Below are positions 6,995 through 15,286 of a DNA stretch of 34,539 bases, in pieces. Position 1 is the first letter of the stretch; the number at the start of each line of letters is the position of its first letter. The notes beneath the pieces were generated by a model. It saw nothing but the letters and a program-made list of their open reading frames with translations. It searched no databases and was not told where the DNA came from. The stretch is from contig JAICYJ010000029.1 in NCBI GenBank assembly GCA_025934255.1, positions 1 through 34,539 on the forward strand, in the 5' to 3' direction. The position numbers and the translations under genes were made by a program. Source of the stretch: Thermoleophilia bacterium. GTDB lineage: Bacteria; Actinomycetota; Thermoleophilia; Gaiellales; JAICJC01.

Positions 6995-7636
6995 CTAGAA
7001 GCCGAGCGTCTCCGGAACCAGGATCACGCTGATCCGCGCTCCCGGCTCGTAGGAGATGATCAGCGTCTTTGCCAGCACCGTGCCCGGGAAGCCTGCCGCT
7101 TGCATGCGATCCCACTCGCGCGCCAGGCTGTACTGCTGCAGCCGCTCGAGGCCCTCGGCCACGTCGCGCACCAGCTTCTGGTGGCCGACCACCAGGATCA
7201 CGTGCCCGCCCGCGTAGGCGTACGCGCCCAGCTGGCTGCCTGACCCCGACCCGACCACGACCTGACCGTCGTCGGTGATCGCCGCGGCGCTTCCGATCAC
7301 GTAGTCCGGGGCTGCGCCCAGCTTTCGCATCTCCCGCCCCTGCGTCTCGCGATCGAGCTGCTTCAGCCGCGGCCGCACCGGGTCGTAACGGCCGGAGTTC
7401 TCGAGCACGTCGGTGAGCCCGATCTGCTGCAGCGTCTCCGACAGGCCGGTGTGCACCTCGGCGCCCTCGGGCAGCGCGTCCAGCACCAGCTGCCGGGCCT
7501 GGTCGCCGCTGTCGGCGATCGTCACCTGGAAGCCGCGCTGCCGAAGCGCCTCGGCGGTGCGCTCCAGCCGCTCGGCGTCGGCCGGCTGTGCGAAGTCGGG
7601 GTTGGCCGTGCCGGGTTGGGGAAGGGTGAAGGTCAC
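6995..7636 (-). CDS. LUD domain protein (LutC/YkgG-like)
   Basis: 213 residues from a GTG preceded by GAGGAGC. The order of segments fits the LUD domain (lactate utilisation, former DUF162): an N-terminal helix with ERLERTAEALRQRGF, GAEVHTGLSETL, DYVIGSAAAITDDG, the glycine-rich GSGSGSQLGAYAYAGGHVI, and VVGHQKLV. In LutABC this subunit works with iron-sulfur proteins LutA and LutB in lactate oxidation. Neither is nearby and this protein has no cysteine cluster. A stand-alone role is likely but unknown. It is divergent from a MarR gene across 98 bases. Confidence 0.8.
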   Translation of the reverse strand: MTFTLPQPGTANPDFAQPADAERLERTAEALRQRGFQVTIADSGDQARQLVLDALPEGAEVHTGLSETLQQIGLTDVLENSGRYDPVRPRLKQLDRETQGREMRKLGAAPDYVIGSAAAITDDGQVVVGSGSGSQLGAYAYAGGHVILVVGHQKLVRDVAEGLERLQQYSLAREWDRMQAAGFPGTVLAKTLIISYEPGARISVILVPETLGF

Positions 7637-7699
7637 AACTGCTCCTCGGGAGGTGGTGGTGGATAGAGCGTTAGCCTAGCATCAATCATTTGTGATACA

Positions 7700-7728
7700 T
7701 AGACGATCTGCTCTCGACCTTGTACACT
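7700..7728 (+). promoter_or_regulatory. Promoter of the marR-MFS operon
   Basis: TAGACG (7700-7705) and TACACT (7723-7728) are spaced by 17 bases. TACACT ends six bases before the ATG at 7735, with no Shine-Dalgarno. An imperfect inverted repeat with ATCA/TGAT arms (7681-7696) lies just upstream and is a candidate MarR site. Confidence 0.55.
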
Positions 7729-7734
7729 GGATGC

Positions 7735-8205
7735 ATGAAAACCGACGCTCCCGCCCTGCCCTCGACCGCATCCAGCGTGCTGATCGCACAGCTCGGCCGC
7801 GGCCTGCGCCCGCGTATCGAGCAGGCGATCGCGCCCACCGGCCTGCGGCCGCGTGAGCTGCTGGCGCTGCAGCACCTGCGCGAGCGCGGCCCCTCTGCCC
7901 AGCAGGCGCTGGCCGACCTGCTGCGCGTCGACCCCTCGAACCTGGTGGGGGTGCTGAACGACCTCGAGGACGAGGGCCTGATCGTCCGCAGCCGCGACCG
8001 CGCCGATCGCCGCCGCGGCATCATCGAGCTGACCGACCAGGGCGGCCGCGTGCTCCAGGAGCTCGACCGCGCCCTCCATGGTATCGACGACGCCGTGCTG
8101 TCAGTGCTGAGCGAGCGCGAGCGGGCAACCCTCAACGGATTGCTTGCGCGCGCCGTCGAGGCGGTCGCCGGGCCGTGCTCCGAGCAGCCCGAGCCGGGCT
8201 GCTAG
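7735..8205 (+). CDS. MarR family transcriptional regulator
   Basis: 156 residues from the ATG at 7735; the reading frame begins at 7720, but the promoter box overlaps that start. The winged helix is clear: LRPRELLALQHLRERGPSAQQALADLLRVDPSNLVGVLNDLEDEGLI (shown in parts as LRPRELLAL, QQALADLLRVDPSNL, VLNDLEDEGLI), followed by the wing RSRDRADRRRGIIELT. MarR proteins usually repress a neighbouring transporter or enzyme and release DNA on ligand binding. The MFS gene begins six bases after its stop, so it probably controls that operon, and perhaps the divergent LUD gene. Confidence 0.88.
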   Translation: MKTDAPALPSTASSVLIAQLGRGLRPRIEQAIAPTGLRPRELLALQHLRERGPSAQQALADLLRVDPSNLVGVLNDLEDEGLIVRSRDRADRRRGIIELTDQGGRVLQELDRALHGIDDAVLSVLSERERATLNGLLARAVEAVAGPCSEQPEPGC

Positions 8206-8211
8206 CCGGCG

Positions 8212-9507
8212 TTGAGCGAGACACAGCCGCTGCGCGCGCTGATGCGCGACCGCACGGTGGGGCTGCTGGTAAGCGTCGAGCTCCTGATGTCGCTCGGCTT
8301 CGGCGCCATCGTCACCACGCTCGGCTGGCAGGGCTACTCGCGCGCCCACGACCCGCTGGTGCTGGGCCTGATCGGGCTGGCCGAGTTCATCCCGGCGGTG
8401 GTGCTGGCGCTGCCCGCCGGCCACGCCGCCGACAGCCACGACCGCCGCCGTGTGACCGCGCTGGGCCTGGCGGTGGTGGCCGCCGCGGCGGTTGCGCTGG
8501 CGGTCGATGCCGGCAGCGGCGACACCGCCGTCTGGCCGCTGTACGTGCTGGCGTTCGTGATCGGGGTCGGCAATGCCTACTCCGCCCCGGCGGTGGGGCC
8601 GCTGCTGGCGGCGGGCGTCTCGCAGGCCATGCTCGCGCGGGCGGTGGCGGTGCTGGCGTCGGTGATGCAGGCGGCAATGATCGCCGGCCCCGCCGTCGCC
8701 GGCCTGCTGCAGGTGGTGGGCCCGCCCGTGCCCTACGCCTTCGCCGCCGTCTGCGCGGTGCTGGCGATGGTGATGGTGATGCTGGTGCCCAAGGCGATCG
8801 GCCGCGCGCACGTGGCCGAGCAGGAGGCCAGCCTGTCCGACGCCCTCGCCGGTGTGCGCTTCATCTTCGACACGCCGGCGCTGCTGGGCGCGATCTCGCT
8901 CGACCTGATGGCGGTGCTGTTCGGGGGCGCCACGGCGCTGCTGCCGGTCTTCTCCCAGACGATCCTGCACGTTGGCGCGTTTGGCAACGGTCTGCTGCGT
9001 GCCGCGCCCGGCATCGGCGCGGTGGTGGTGGGATCGGTGCTCTCGGGCCGTCCGCTGAAGCGCCGGGTCGGCCGCACGCTGCTGGTGGTGGTGGCGCTCT
9101 ACGGCGCCTTCACGATCGTGTTCGGCTTCTCGACCAGCTTCGTGCTGTCGATGGTCGCGCTGGCAGCGCTGGCCGGCGCCGACATGGTCTCGATGTCGAT
9201 CCGCGGCACCCTGGCGCCGCTTCTGACAGCGCCCGCTCTGCGAGGCCGGGTGGGGGCGGTGGAGCGCGTCTTCATCGGCGCCTCCAACGAGCTGGGCGCG
9301 TTCGAGTCGGGCGTCGCGGCGGCGCTGATCGGCGCGGTGCCGGCGGTGGTGCTGGGCGGCGCCGCCGCGATCCTGGTGGCCCTGGTCTGGGCCTGGAAGT
9401 TCCCCGCGCTTCGCCGCATCGACCGGTTCGAGGACATCGACACGCCGGCCGTCCCGCCCGCGGTCGGGTTGCAGCCGGCGGCAGAGGGGCGGCAGGTGGG
9501 TGCGTAG
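8212..9507 (+). CDS. MFS transporter, EntS-like exporter family
   Basis: About 431 residues from a TTG at 8212, six bases after the marR stop; an ATG ten codons in is the alternative start. The hydrophobicity pattern gives about 12 helices. ADSHDRRRV after helix 2 is the MFS loop motif. The overall architecture, with GPAVAGLL in helix 5 and a central loop containing SLSDALAGVRFIFDTPALLG, matches the MFS_3/EntS-type exporters. The MarR partner suggests export of a toxic or signalling compound. The substrate cannot be read from the sequence. The C-terminus ends in a soluble tail of roughly 35 residues. Confidence 0.85.
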   Translation: MSETQPLRALMRDRTVGLLVSVELLMSLGFGAIVTTLGWQGYSRAHDPLVLGLIGLAEFIPAVVLALPAGHAADSHDRRRVTALGLAVVAAAAVALAVDAGSGDTAVWPLYVLAFVIGVGNAYSAPAVGPLLAAGVSQAMLARAVAVLASVMQAAMIAGPAVAGLLQVVGPPVPYAFAAVCAVLAMVMVMLVPKAIGRAHVAEQEASLSDALAGVRFIFDTPALLGAISLDLMAVLFGGATALLPVFSQTILHVGAFGNGLLRAAPGIGAVVVGSVLSGRPLKRRVGRTLLVVVALYGAFTIVFGFSTSFVLSMVALAALAGADMVSMSIRGTLAPLLTAPALRGRVGAVERVFIGASNELGAFESGVAAALIGAVPAVVLGGAAAILVALVWAWKFPALRRIDRFEDIDTPAVPPAVGLQPAAEGRQVGA

Positions 9508-9560
9508 CGTAGGCTCCGCCTTGCGGTGTGACGGATGCCACCAGGGGGAGGTCAACGCTG

Positions 9561-10166
9561 ATGACGCGCATCACTCGCGGGTTCCACGGTCGCCGGCGGC
9601 CCGACGTCGATCCGGCGCGGGTGCCGCCCGGGCAGTACGTGACGCAGGACTTTCCGGTGCTCTCGGCGGGGCCGACCCCGCACGGGTCGCTGGATACCTG
9701 GAGCTTCACGATCCGCGGGCAGGTCGACCAGCCGCACACCTGGACGTTTGACGAGTTCCAGGCGCTGCCGCGCGAGACGGTGACGCGGGACATCCACTGC
9801 GTGACGAAGTGGTCGAAGCTGGACACGGTCTGGACGGGCGTGTCGCTCGACACGCTGCTGGACGGCGTTGAGACCAGCGCCGAGTACGTGACCGCGTTCA
9901 GCGACGGCGGCTACACCACCAACCTGCCGCTGGAGGACCTGACCGGCGGCCGCGCCTGGATCGCGTTCTCCTACGACGACGAGCCGCTTCACCCCGAGCA
10001 CGGCGGGCCGGCCCGGCTGCTGGTGCCGCACCTCTACTTCTGGAAGAGCGCCAAGTGGGTGCGCGGGCTGGAGCTGCAGCCGGAGGATGAGCCCGGCTTC
10101 TGGGAGGGCTACGGTTACCACAACTACGGGGATCCGTGGCGCGAGCAGCGCTACGCCGGCGATTGA
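9561..10166 (+). CDS. Sulfite oxidase-like molybdopterin oxidoreductase (cytosolic)
   Basis: 201 residues from the ATG at 9561, which follows GGGGGAGG (9544-9551); a GTG at 9528 is the alternative. It is a short Oxidored_molyb domain: FTIRGQVDQPHTWTFDEF, then RDIHCVTKW with Cys80 as the likely molybdenum ligand, GVSLDTLLDG, FSDGGYTTNLPLEDL, and GGPARLLVPHLYFWKSAKW. There is no Tat or Sec signal and no haem or dimerisation domain, unlike MsrP or eukaryotic sulfite oxidase. The next gene, a flavin reductase, overlaps by 31 bases, so it is the probable electron partner. The substrate is unknown. Confidence 0.88.
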   Translation: MTRITRGFHGRRRPDVDPARVPPGQYVTQDFPVLSAGPTPHGSLDTWSFTIRGQVDQPHTWTFDEFQALPRETVTRDIHCVTKWSKLDTVWTGVSLDTLLDGVETSAEYVTAFSDGGYTTNLPLEDLTGGRAWIAFSYDDEPLHPEHGGPARLLVPHLYFWKSAKWVRGLELQPEDEPGFWEGYGYHNYGDPWREQRYAGD

Positions 10167-10885
10167 ACTGGCAGCCGGCAACCGTGCTGGAGCTGATCGA
10201 GCAGACCGCCCGCACGAAGAGCATCGTGTTCGACGTCCCCGGCTGGGGCCGGCACCGAGCCGGCCAGCATGTGGACGTGCGGCTCACGGCCGAGGACGGG
10301 TATCAGGCGCAGCGCAGCTACTCGATCGCCTCCGCGCCGGAGGACCGCCACATCGAGCTGACGGTGGAGCGGATCGACGATGGCGAGGTGTCGCCCTACC
10401 TGGCGGACGAGCTGCTGGCGGGCGATGAGATCGAGCTGCGCGGCCCGATCGGCGGCTACTTCGCCTGGGAGGAGGCGCCGGGAATGCCGGTGTTCCTGGT
10501 CGGTGGTGGCTCGGGGATCGTGCCGCTGCGCGCGATGCTGCGCCATCACCGCGCCACCGATAGCGCCGTGCCGGTGCGGCTGCTGTACTCGGCGCGCTCG
10601 CTCGATGACGTCATCTACCGAGACGAGCTGACGGCGGCCGACGCCGGCGACGTCCGGCTCACGCTGACGCGCCGGCAGCCGGCGGGCTGGACTGGATACG
10701 GGCGGCGGGTCGACCGCGAGCTGGTGGCCGAGGTCTGCTGGCCGGCGCCGGAGCGGCCGCTCGTGTACGTCTGCGGCCCCACCGGATTCGTCGAGGCCGT
10801 GGCCGGCGCCCTCGTCTCGCTCGGCCACGAGGCGGCCAGGATTCGAACGGAACGATTTGGACCGACGGGAGGCGAGACGCCATGA
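10136..10885 (+). CDS. FAD/NAD(P)H ferredoxin-reductase-like protein
   Basis: 249 residues from a GTG at 10136, inside the preceding gene. RSYSIASAP is the FAD-binding motif of the ferredoxin-NADP reductase family, GPIGGYFAW follows, and FLVGGGSGIVPLRAML and YVCGPTGFVEAVAGAL are the NAD(P)H-binding and closing motifs. It has no 2Fe-2S domain. It should pass electrons between a nicotinamide and a one-electron carrier or directly to the molybdenum enzyme. Its stop overlaps the next ATG (10882-10885), so the three proteins are probably made together. Confidence 0.88.
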   Translation: MARAALRRRLNWQPATVLELIEQTARTKSIVFDVPGWGRHRAGQHVDVRLTAEDGYQAQRSYSIASAPEDRHIELTVERIDDGEVSPYLADELLAGDEIELRGPIGGYFAWEEAPGMPVFLVGGGSGIVPLRAMLRHHRATDSAVPVRLLYSARSLDDVIYRDELTAADAGDVRLTLTRRQPAGWTGYGRRVDRELVAEVCWPAPERPLVYVCGPTGFVEAVAGALVSLGHEAARIRTERFGPTGGETP

Positions 10886-11145
10886 TCGACAACCAGGCAC
10901 TCGACGGCAACGCGATCGCGGGCACGCTTGCGGAGGTGTTCGGCGGCGATATGACGACCGCGATCGGCACCTGCGGGCACTGCGGGACACGCGGGCCGGT
11001 GGCGGAGGTGGTCGTCTATAGGAGGGCTCCGGGCGTGGTGGTGCGCTGCCGGGTGTGCGACGGCCTGCTGATGGTGATCACCCAGGTCCGTGACGTCTTC
11101 TGCGTGGACGCGCTGGGGCTGGCCGAGCTGCAGGCGCCGGCCTGA
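10882..11145 (+). CDS. DUF6510 family zinc-ribbon protein
   Basis: 87 residues. The middle holds CGHCG and, about 25 residues later, CRVCD. These two CxxC knuckles are spaced as in zinc ribbons and rubredoxins. The family name DUF6510 is from memory of similar proteins beside flavin reductases. It is coupled by ATGA to the reductase gene. It may bind zinc as an assembly or bridging subunit, or iron as a small electron carrier between the reductase and the molybdenum enzyme. The sequence does not decide between these. Confidence 0.75.
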   Translation: MIDNQALDGNAIAGTLAEVFGGDMTTAIGTCGHCGTRGPVAEVVVYRRAPGVVVRCRVCDGLLMVITQVRDVFCVDALGLAELQAPA

Positions 11146-11164
11146 CCCCGCCGCGCGGGTCAGG
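11141..11164. terminator. Hairpin across convergent stops of the DUF6510 and HDAC-like genes
   Basis: CCTGACCC (11141-11148) pairs with GGGTCAGG (11157-11164) around an 8-base loop. The arms contain the stop codons of both convergent genes. No U-tract. Confidence 0.55.
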
Positions 11165-12260
11165 GCAGGCGCCAGAACGGCGACAGGTAGGTGCGTAGCG
11201 CGGCGATGTCGCCGTCTCCACGAGCAGCGTCGTCGGGCAGGTAGCCGATCGGGTCGGCCAGCAGCGGCCCCGTGCCAAGCACGCCCTCCAGCGTCGCGTG
11301 CAGGCAGTAGGCGGCGTAGGTGCGCGCGTAGCCGCCCTCCTGCACCAGCACCAGCTTGCCGTCGCACAGATCGCCGGCGGCCTCCGCCACCATCCGGCCG
11401 ACCCGCCGGAACCCGGCCATCAGCAGGTTCTGGCGGCCGTTGGGGTCGAAGCCGCTGGCGTCCTGTCCGCACGCGCCCACGATCAGGTCGGGCCGGTACT
11501 GGTCGAGGATCGGCCGGATCACCTGCGTGAAGGCCGCCTCGTAGGCGCGGATGCCGCCGCCCAGTCCCAGCTCGGCGTTGACGTTGTGGCCGGCGCCGCG
11601 GCCGACGCCGACCTCGGCGGGCGATCCGGTCTGCGGATGCGACGGCCCCCAGCTGCCGTGGCGCATGTGCAGCGAGACCGTGAGCACGTCGGCGCGGTCG
11701 TAGAAGCAGGCTTGCGTGCCGTTTCCGTGGTGGACGTCCCAGTCGATGATCGCCACCCGCTCGCAGCCGGCCGCCAGCGCCCGTTCGGCCACCAGCGCCA
11801 CGTGATTGAAGAAGCAGTAGCCGTCGGCCGTGGCCGGGGCGGCGTGGTGGCCGGGCGGCCGCACCGGGGCGTAGACGATCCGCGAGCTGCCCGATATGAC
11901 CGCGTCGCCAGCCGCCATCGCCGTTCCCGCCGCCGCCAGCAGCGGCCGCCACGACTCGCCGGTGACGAGCGTCGAGGGCGCGAACACGCGGCCGCCCTGC
12001 TCGCAGGCCTCGCGCAGCATCGCGATGTAGGCGGGGTCGTGCACGGCCGCCAGCTCGTCCTCGCCGGCCAGGCGGCCGTCGTGCCAGCGCAGCCGGTCGG
12101 CCAGCGGCCCCCGCTGCAGCACCGAGACCATGTTCCGCACCCACTCCGCGTTCTCGGGATGCAGCTCCGGCACGTCCAGCAGGTCTGACGGCCCACCCTC
12201 GAAGATGCCGCGCCCGGTGTCGTGATCGAGCACGGCCGGGTGCCAGAACACGTCGATCAC
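11160..12260 (-). CDS. Histone deacetylase family amidohydrolase (class II-like)
   Basis: 366 residues from a GTG. The fold's signatures are present: RPPGHHA (134-140) with the catalytic His pair, DWDVHHGNGTQ (173-183) with the zinc ligands Asp and His, a second metal Asp in GACGQDASGFDP, and the C-terminal LVQEGGYA with the catalytic glycine-tyrosine. Bacterial members remove acetyl groups from polyamines, acetoin-related substrates or proteins. The GGIFEG start and the LHMRHGSWGP loop fit the class II/HdaH-like group. No polyamine gene is close. It stands alone between a hairpin and a divergent GNAT gene; a GNAT and a deacetylase side by side is suggestive but not proof of a pair. Confidence 0.87.
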   Translation of the reverse strand: MIDVFWHPAVLDHDTGRGIFEGGPSDLLDVPELHPENAEWVRNMVSVLQRGPLADRLRWHDGRLAGEDELAAVHDPAYIAMLREACEQGGRVFAPSTLVTGESWRPLLAAAGTAMAAGDAVISGSSRIVYAPVRPPGHHAAPATADGYCFFNHVALVAERALAAGCERVAIIDWDVHHGNGTQACFYDRADVLTVSLHMRHGSWGPSHPQTGSPAEVGVGRGAGHNVNAELGLGGGIRAYEAAFTQVIRPILDQYRPDLIVGACGQDASGFDPNGRQNLLMAGFRRVGRMVAEAAGDLCDGKLVLVQEGGYARTYAAYCLHATLEGVLGTGPLLADPIGYLPDDAARGDGDIAALRTYLSPFWRLP

Positions 12261-12318
12261 AGCGCGGTCAGCTCGCGCGGCAACGTTGGAGAGAATCTCG
12301 ATCTCATGGGTGCATGTG

Positions 12319-12324
12319 TAGGGT
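12319..12324 (+). promoter_or_regulatory. -10-like box TAGGGT for the GNAT gene
   Basis: TAGGGT ends seven bases before the ATG at 12332 and no Shine-Dalgarno lies between. It fits the leaderless pattern seen at other genes here. Confidence 0.4.
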
Positions 12325-12331
12325 TGCCGTC

Positions 12332-13090
12332 ATGCGGGTGTTCACGTTCGCCGAGCGGCCGGATCTGGCGGAACGTACCGACGAGGTTCCCGAGGTCTTC
12401 CCCGAGTATATGGGGCACGGAGCGGTGCTCGTCGCCCACTGGGACAAGCTCCGCACGCAGCTCCCCGAGCTCCAGCTTGTGCTCTGGGATGAGGAGCGCG
12501 ACGCCGTTGTCGGCTACGGCCGCACGATCCCCGCCCGCGAGCGTGAGGGCCTGCCTGGAGGCGTTGATGACATGGTCGGGCGCTGGTTCGGCGGGGGGGC
12601 TCGTCCCGAGCCCGACGTGCTCTCGGCGCTCCTGGTGGTCGTAGACCATCGCCGCCGCGGCGAGGGGCTCTCGGGTCTCATCATCCAGGAGATGCGTGGC
12701 CTCGCCGGCCGGCTCGGTTTCGCTTCGCTGATCGCGCCCGTGCGCCCGACCTGGAAGGAGCGCTATCCGCTGATTGGGATGGAGGACTACGTGCGCTGGA
12801 CGCGAGCGGACGGGCTCCCGTTCGACCCGTGGATCCGTCTGCACGCCCGGCTCGGCGCTGAGCAGCTCGAGGTGTGCCCCGCGTCCATGGCGATCGAGGG
12901 GACGCGCGAGGAGTGGGAGGAGTGGGTCGGTATGCGCTTTCCGGCCGACGGGAGCTATGTCGTGCCCGGCGCGCTCGTGCCCGTGCAGTTCTCAAACGGC
13001 CGCGGCGCCTACGTCGAGCCGAACCTGTGGATGCGCCATTCCGTCGAGCCGGAGCCCGATGCACGGCCCGCTCTCCACTGGGAGCGTTAG
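12332..13090 (+). CDS. GNAT-like acetyltransferase, substrate unknown
   Basis: 252 residues. LLVVVDHRRRGEGLSGLIIQEM has the beta4 strand and the acetyl-CoA pyrophosphate loop (R-R-G-E-G-L-S, a variant of Q/RxxGxG/A) of GNAT enzymes. The rest, including APVRPTWKERYPL and the C-terminal half, is not assignable by eye. GNAT proteins transfer acyl groups to amines. It is divergent from the HDAC-like gene and its stop overlaps the stop of the M24 gene (TTAG, 13087-13090). A seven-G run lies inside the gene near 12594. The call is moderate because only the CoA loop is diagnostic. Confidence 0.65.
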   Translation: MRVFTFAERPDLAERTDEVPEVFPEYMGHGAVLVAHWDKLRTQLPELQLVLWDEERDAVVGYGRTIPAREREGLPGGVDDMVGRWFGGGARPEPDVLSALLVVVDHRRRGEGLSGLIIQEMRGLAGRLGFASLIAPVRPTWKERYPLIGMEDYVRWTRADGLPFDPWIRLHARLGAEQLEVCPASMAIEGTREEWEEWVGMRFPADGSYVVPGALVPVQFSNGRGAYVEPNLWMRHSVEPEPDARPALHWER

Positions 13091-14283
13091 CGCAGCACGG
13101 TCAACGTGCGGGGGAGGCGGGACAGCACCTCGACCCGCTCCGGCCCCATCAGCATCGTCTCCATGTAGCTGGCCGTGAACCCGGCGTCGCGGTCGAACAG
13201 GATGTTCTCGTAGTTGGTGACGTAGCCCGGCTCCCACGTGAACCGCTCGAACGCGTCGTTTGCGAGGTAGGTGTGCCCGACCCAGTTGGGCGGTATCGCG
13301 ATCCCGAGCGCGTAGCCGCCCACCCACCACACCTGCTCGCGGTCGAAGCGCGAGAACACGTGCTGCTCGGCCGCCTGCTGCGCCACCTCCAGCGGATCGC
13401 CCGGCCGCACCGCGGCGATCACCGCGTCCACGCTGCCGGCGGTCTGCTCCAGGATGGCGCGCGCGGCGGGATGGTCGCGCCCGATCGCAAACGTGCGGCA
13501 GACGTCGACGTGGTAGCGGCTCTGCACGCCGCAGACGTCCACGTACATCACGTCTCCGGCTTCCACCGGCCGCCGCGACGGCGGTGAGTGGGTGCGGCAC
13601 CACACGTCGGGCCCGGCCGAGACCATCGTGCGGATGGCCGGCTCCTCGCCGCCGCGTGCCGCCATCTCGGAGTTCAGGTGCGCGGCGATCTCGAGCTCGG
13701 TGCGCCCGGGCCGCACGTACTCGCCCAGCGACTCGACGGCCGCGTCGACGATCTCTGACGCGCTCCGCACGCAGGCCAGCTCCGCCTGCGACTTGACCAG
13801 CCGCACCCGGTCGACGATCCAGTCGCCGGCCACCACGCTCGCGCCGGTGGCCGCGATCGCCTCCGCGATCCGGTCGACCAGCGGCGCGCCCGGCGATGCC
13901 GCCCACCGCTCCACGCCGATCGTCGCCGACGACCACCCGCGCTCCTGCACCGCCGCGCGCAGCTGGTCGATCGCCGTCGCGTAGTCGTAGAAGACGGCGT
14001 CGTCGAACAGCGCCACCCGCTCCACCAGCGTCCGGTGGCGGTCGTAGTCGACGAACAGCAGCCGCTCGTCCTCGCGGGCCACGATCACCCCCACCGGCGC
14101 CCGCGGCGGGTACCAGATCGACTCGAAGCCGGTTAGGTAGCAGAGGTTCGCGGGGCGCAGCACCAGCAGCACGTCGACGTCGCGTCGCGCCATCTCATCG
14201 CGCACGCGCCGGGCGCGGTCGCGGTACTCCGTCTCCGTGAACGGCAGGCCGAGCTCGACGCCATCGCGGGTGATTGGGGCCAC
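13087..14283 (-). CDS. M24 peptidase-like hydrolase (Xaa-Pro peptidase/ectoine hydrolase type)
   Basis: 398 residues from the GTG at 14283. It has an N-terminal creatinase domain (FTETEYRDRARRVRDEM and CYLTGFESIWYPPRAPVGV) and a C-terminal pita-bread domain. Two aspartate ligands are visible in VMYVDVCG and YHVDVCRTFAIG. Where prolidases have GHxxG with a histidine ligand, this protein has GGYALGIAIPPNW, the pattern I associate with ectoine hydrolase (DoeA/EutD-type) members. Near the end, SYMETMLM keeps one glutamate. No ectoine genes are nearby, so the substrate may be another N-acyl or cyclic compound. The frame continues open upstream to 14805, but that part is antisense to the rodZ-like gene. 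Confidence 0.8.
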   Translation of the reverse strand: MAPITRDGVELGLPFTETEYRDRARRVRDEMARRDVDVLLVLRPANLCYLTGFESIWYPPRAPVGVIVAREDERLLFVDYDRHRTLVERVALFDDAVFYDYATAIDQLRAAVQERGWSSATIGVERWAASPGAPLVDRIAEAIAATGASVVAGDWIVDRVRLVKSQAELACVRSASEIVDAAVESLGEYVRPGRTELEIAAHLNSEMAARGGEEPAIRTMVSAGPDVWCRTHSPPSRRPVEAGDVMYVDVCGVQSRYHVDVCRTFAIGRDHPAARAILEQTAGSVDAVIAAVRPGDPLEVAQQAAEQHVFSRFDREQVWWVGGYALGIAIPPNWVGHTYLANDAFERFTWEPGYVTNYENILFDRDAGFTASYMETMLMGPERVEVLSRLPRTLTVLR

Positions 14284-14424
14284 GGCCCGATGCTCGCAGA
14301 AACGCCGCGGCCGATCAACGCTCGGTGTGCCCGCTTGCGCGATGTTTGCCGTAGCGCGCGTCGGGTGGCACCATAGGTAGCGGGCAAACGGCGGCGAGCA
14401 ACTCGGCGGCGTTAGGGGTGGTTT

Positions 14425-15285
14425 GTGAGTTGGCAGGTGAGTCAGAACGGGGTCCGCGACGGCACCGGTAGCGAGGTGCCGGAGCAGCCGGAGCTGCCGG
14501 TGATCGACGACGCCGGCCTCGCCGACGAGGTCGTTTCTGCGCAGACTCTGGGCCAGTTTCTGCGGCAGGAGCGTGAGCTGCGCGGCATCCCGCTCGACCG
14601 GATCGAGCAGGCCACCCGCATCCGCGCGGCGCAGCTGCGGGCGATCGAGGACGACCGCCTGGAGGCGCTGCCGGCCGAGGCCTACGCGCGCGGCTTCGTG
14701 CGCACCTCCGCCGAGTACCTGGGCCTGCACGGCGACGACGGGGGCGCCATCTTCAACGCGCAGTGGAACCGCGCGGCCCCCCGGGCCGCGCCGGCGCCCC
14801 CGCACACGCCGGTCTCGGTCGCCCGCAGTTCACCGTCCGGGCTGTTCAGCCTGTGGGTGGGACTGGCCTGTCTGCTCCTGGCCGGGTCGGCCGTGCTCTA
14901 CCTGGTGGGTGGGTCGGGCGGCGGCCACACGGCGCAGCCGCCGCCGACCACGCACCCGCCGGCCACGCACCCCGTCACCAGCCAGGGCACCACGGCAACG
15001 CAGACGCCACCGCCGGCGCAGCCGGCGGGCGTGCGGATGACCGTGACCGCGGCACAGGGCAGCTGCTGGCTGGAGGCGCGTCGCGGCTCCGCGAGCGGGG
15101 CACTGCTGGCCGAGCGGACGCTGGCGCCGGGCCAGGCCGTGCACCTGCACGGCCCCCGCCTGTGGCTGCGGCTGGGGGATCCGACCAGCGTCCGGCTGCG
15201 GGTCAACGGGAAGGCGCTCAAGAACTCCTATCCGGCCCAGCCGATCAACCTGATGGTGACTCCGCACGGCGCCACCCAGCTATAG
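14425..15285 (+). CDS. rodZ: RodZ-like HTH membrane protein
   Basis: 286 residues from a GTG preceded by GGGGTGG. Layout: a short acidic lead, an HTH_25 domain (LGQFLRQERELRGIPLDRIEQ followed by ATRIRAAQLRAIEDDRLEALP; residues about 40-95), a Pro/Ala-rich stretch, one membrane helix (about 140-162), a Pro/Thr-rich linker, and a C-terminal DUF4115-type domain with WLEARRGS, GQAVHLHGP and LRLGDPTSVRLRVNGK. RodZ links the cytoskeleton or wall machinery with the envelope; in MreB-less actinobacteria its role is less clear. It lies alone between a divergent M24 gene and a convergent sensor kinase gene. Confidence 0.85.
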   Translation: MSWQVSQNGVRDGTGSEVPEQPELPVIDDAGLADEVVSAQTLGQFLRQERELRGIPLDRIEQATRIRAAQLRAIEDDRLEALPAEAYARGFVRTSAEYLGLHGDDGGAIFNAQWNRAAPRAAPAPPHTPVSVARSSPSGLFSLWVGLACLLLAGSAVLYLVGGSGGGHTAQPPPTTHPPATHPVTSQGTTATQTPPPAQPAGVRMTVTAAQGSCWLEARRGSASGALLAERTLAPGQAVHLHGPRLWLRLGDPTSVRLRVNGKALKNSYPAQPINLMVTPHGATQL

Positions 15286-15286
15286 G

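Noticed and set aside
11160..13090. HDAC-like enzyme and GNAT protein as a dedicated acetylation switch
   Set aside because: They are only divergent neighbours; the GNAT call is moderate and nothing links their substrates.
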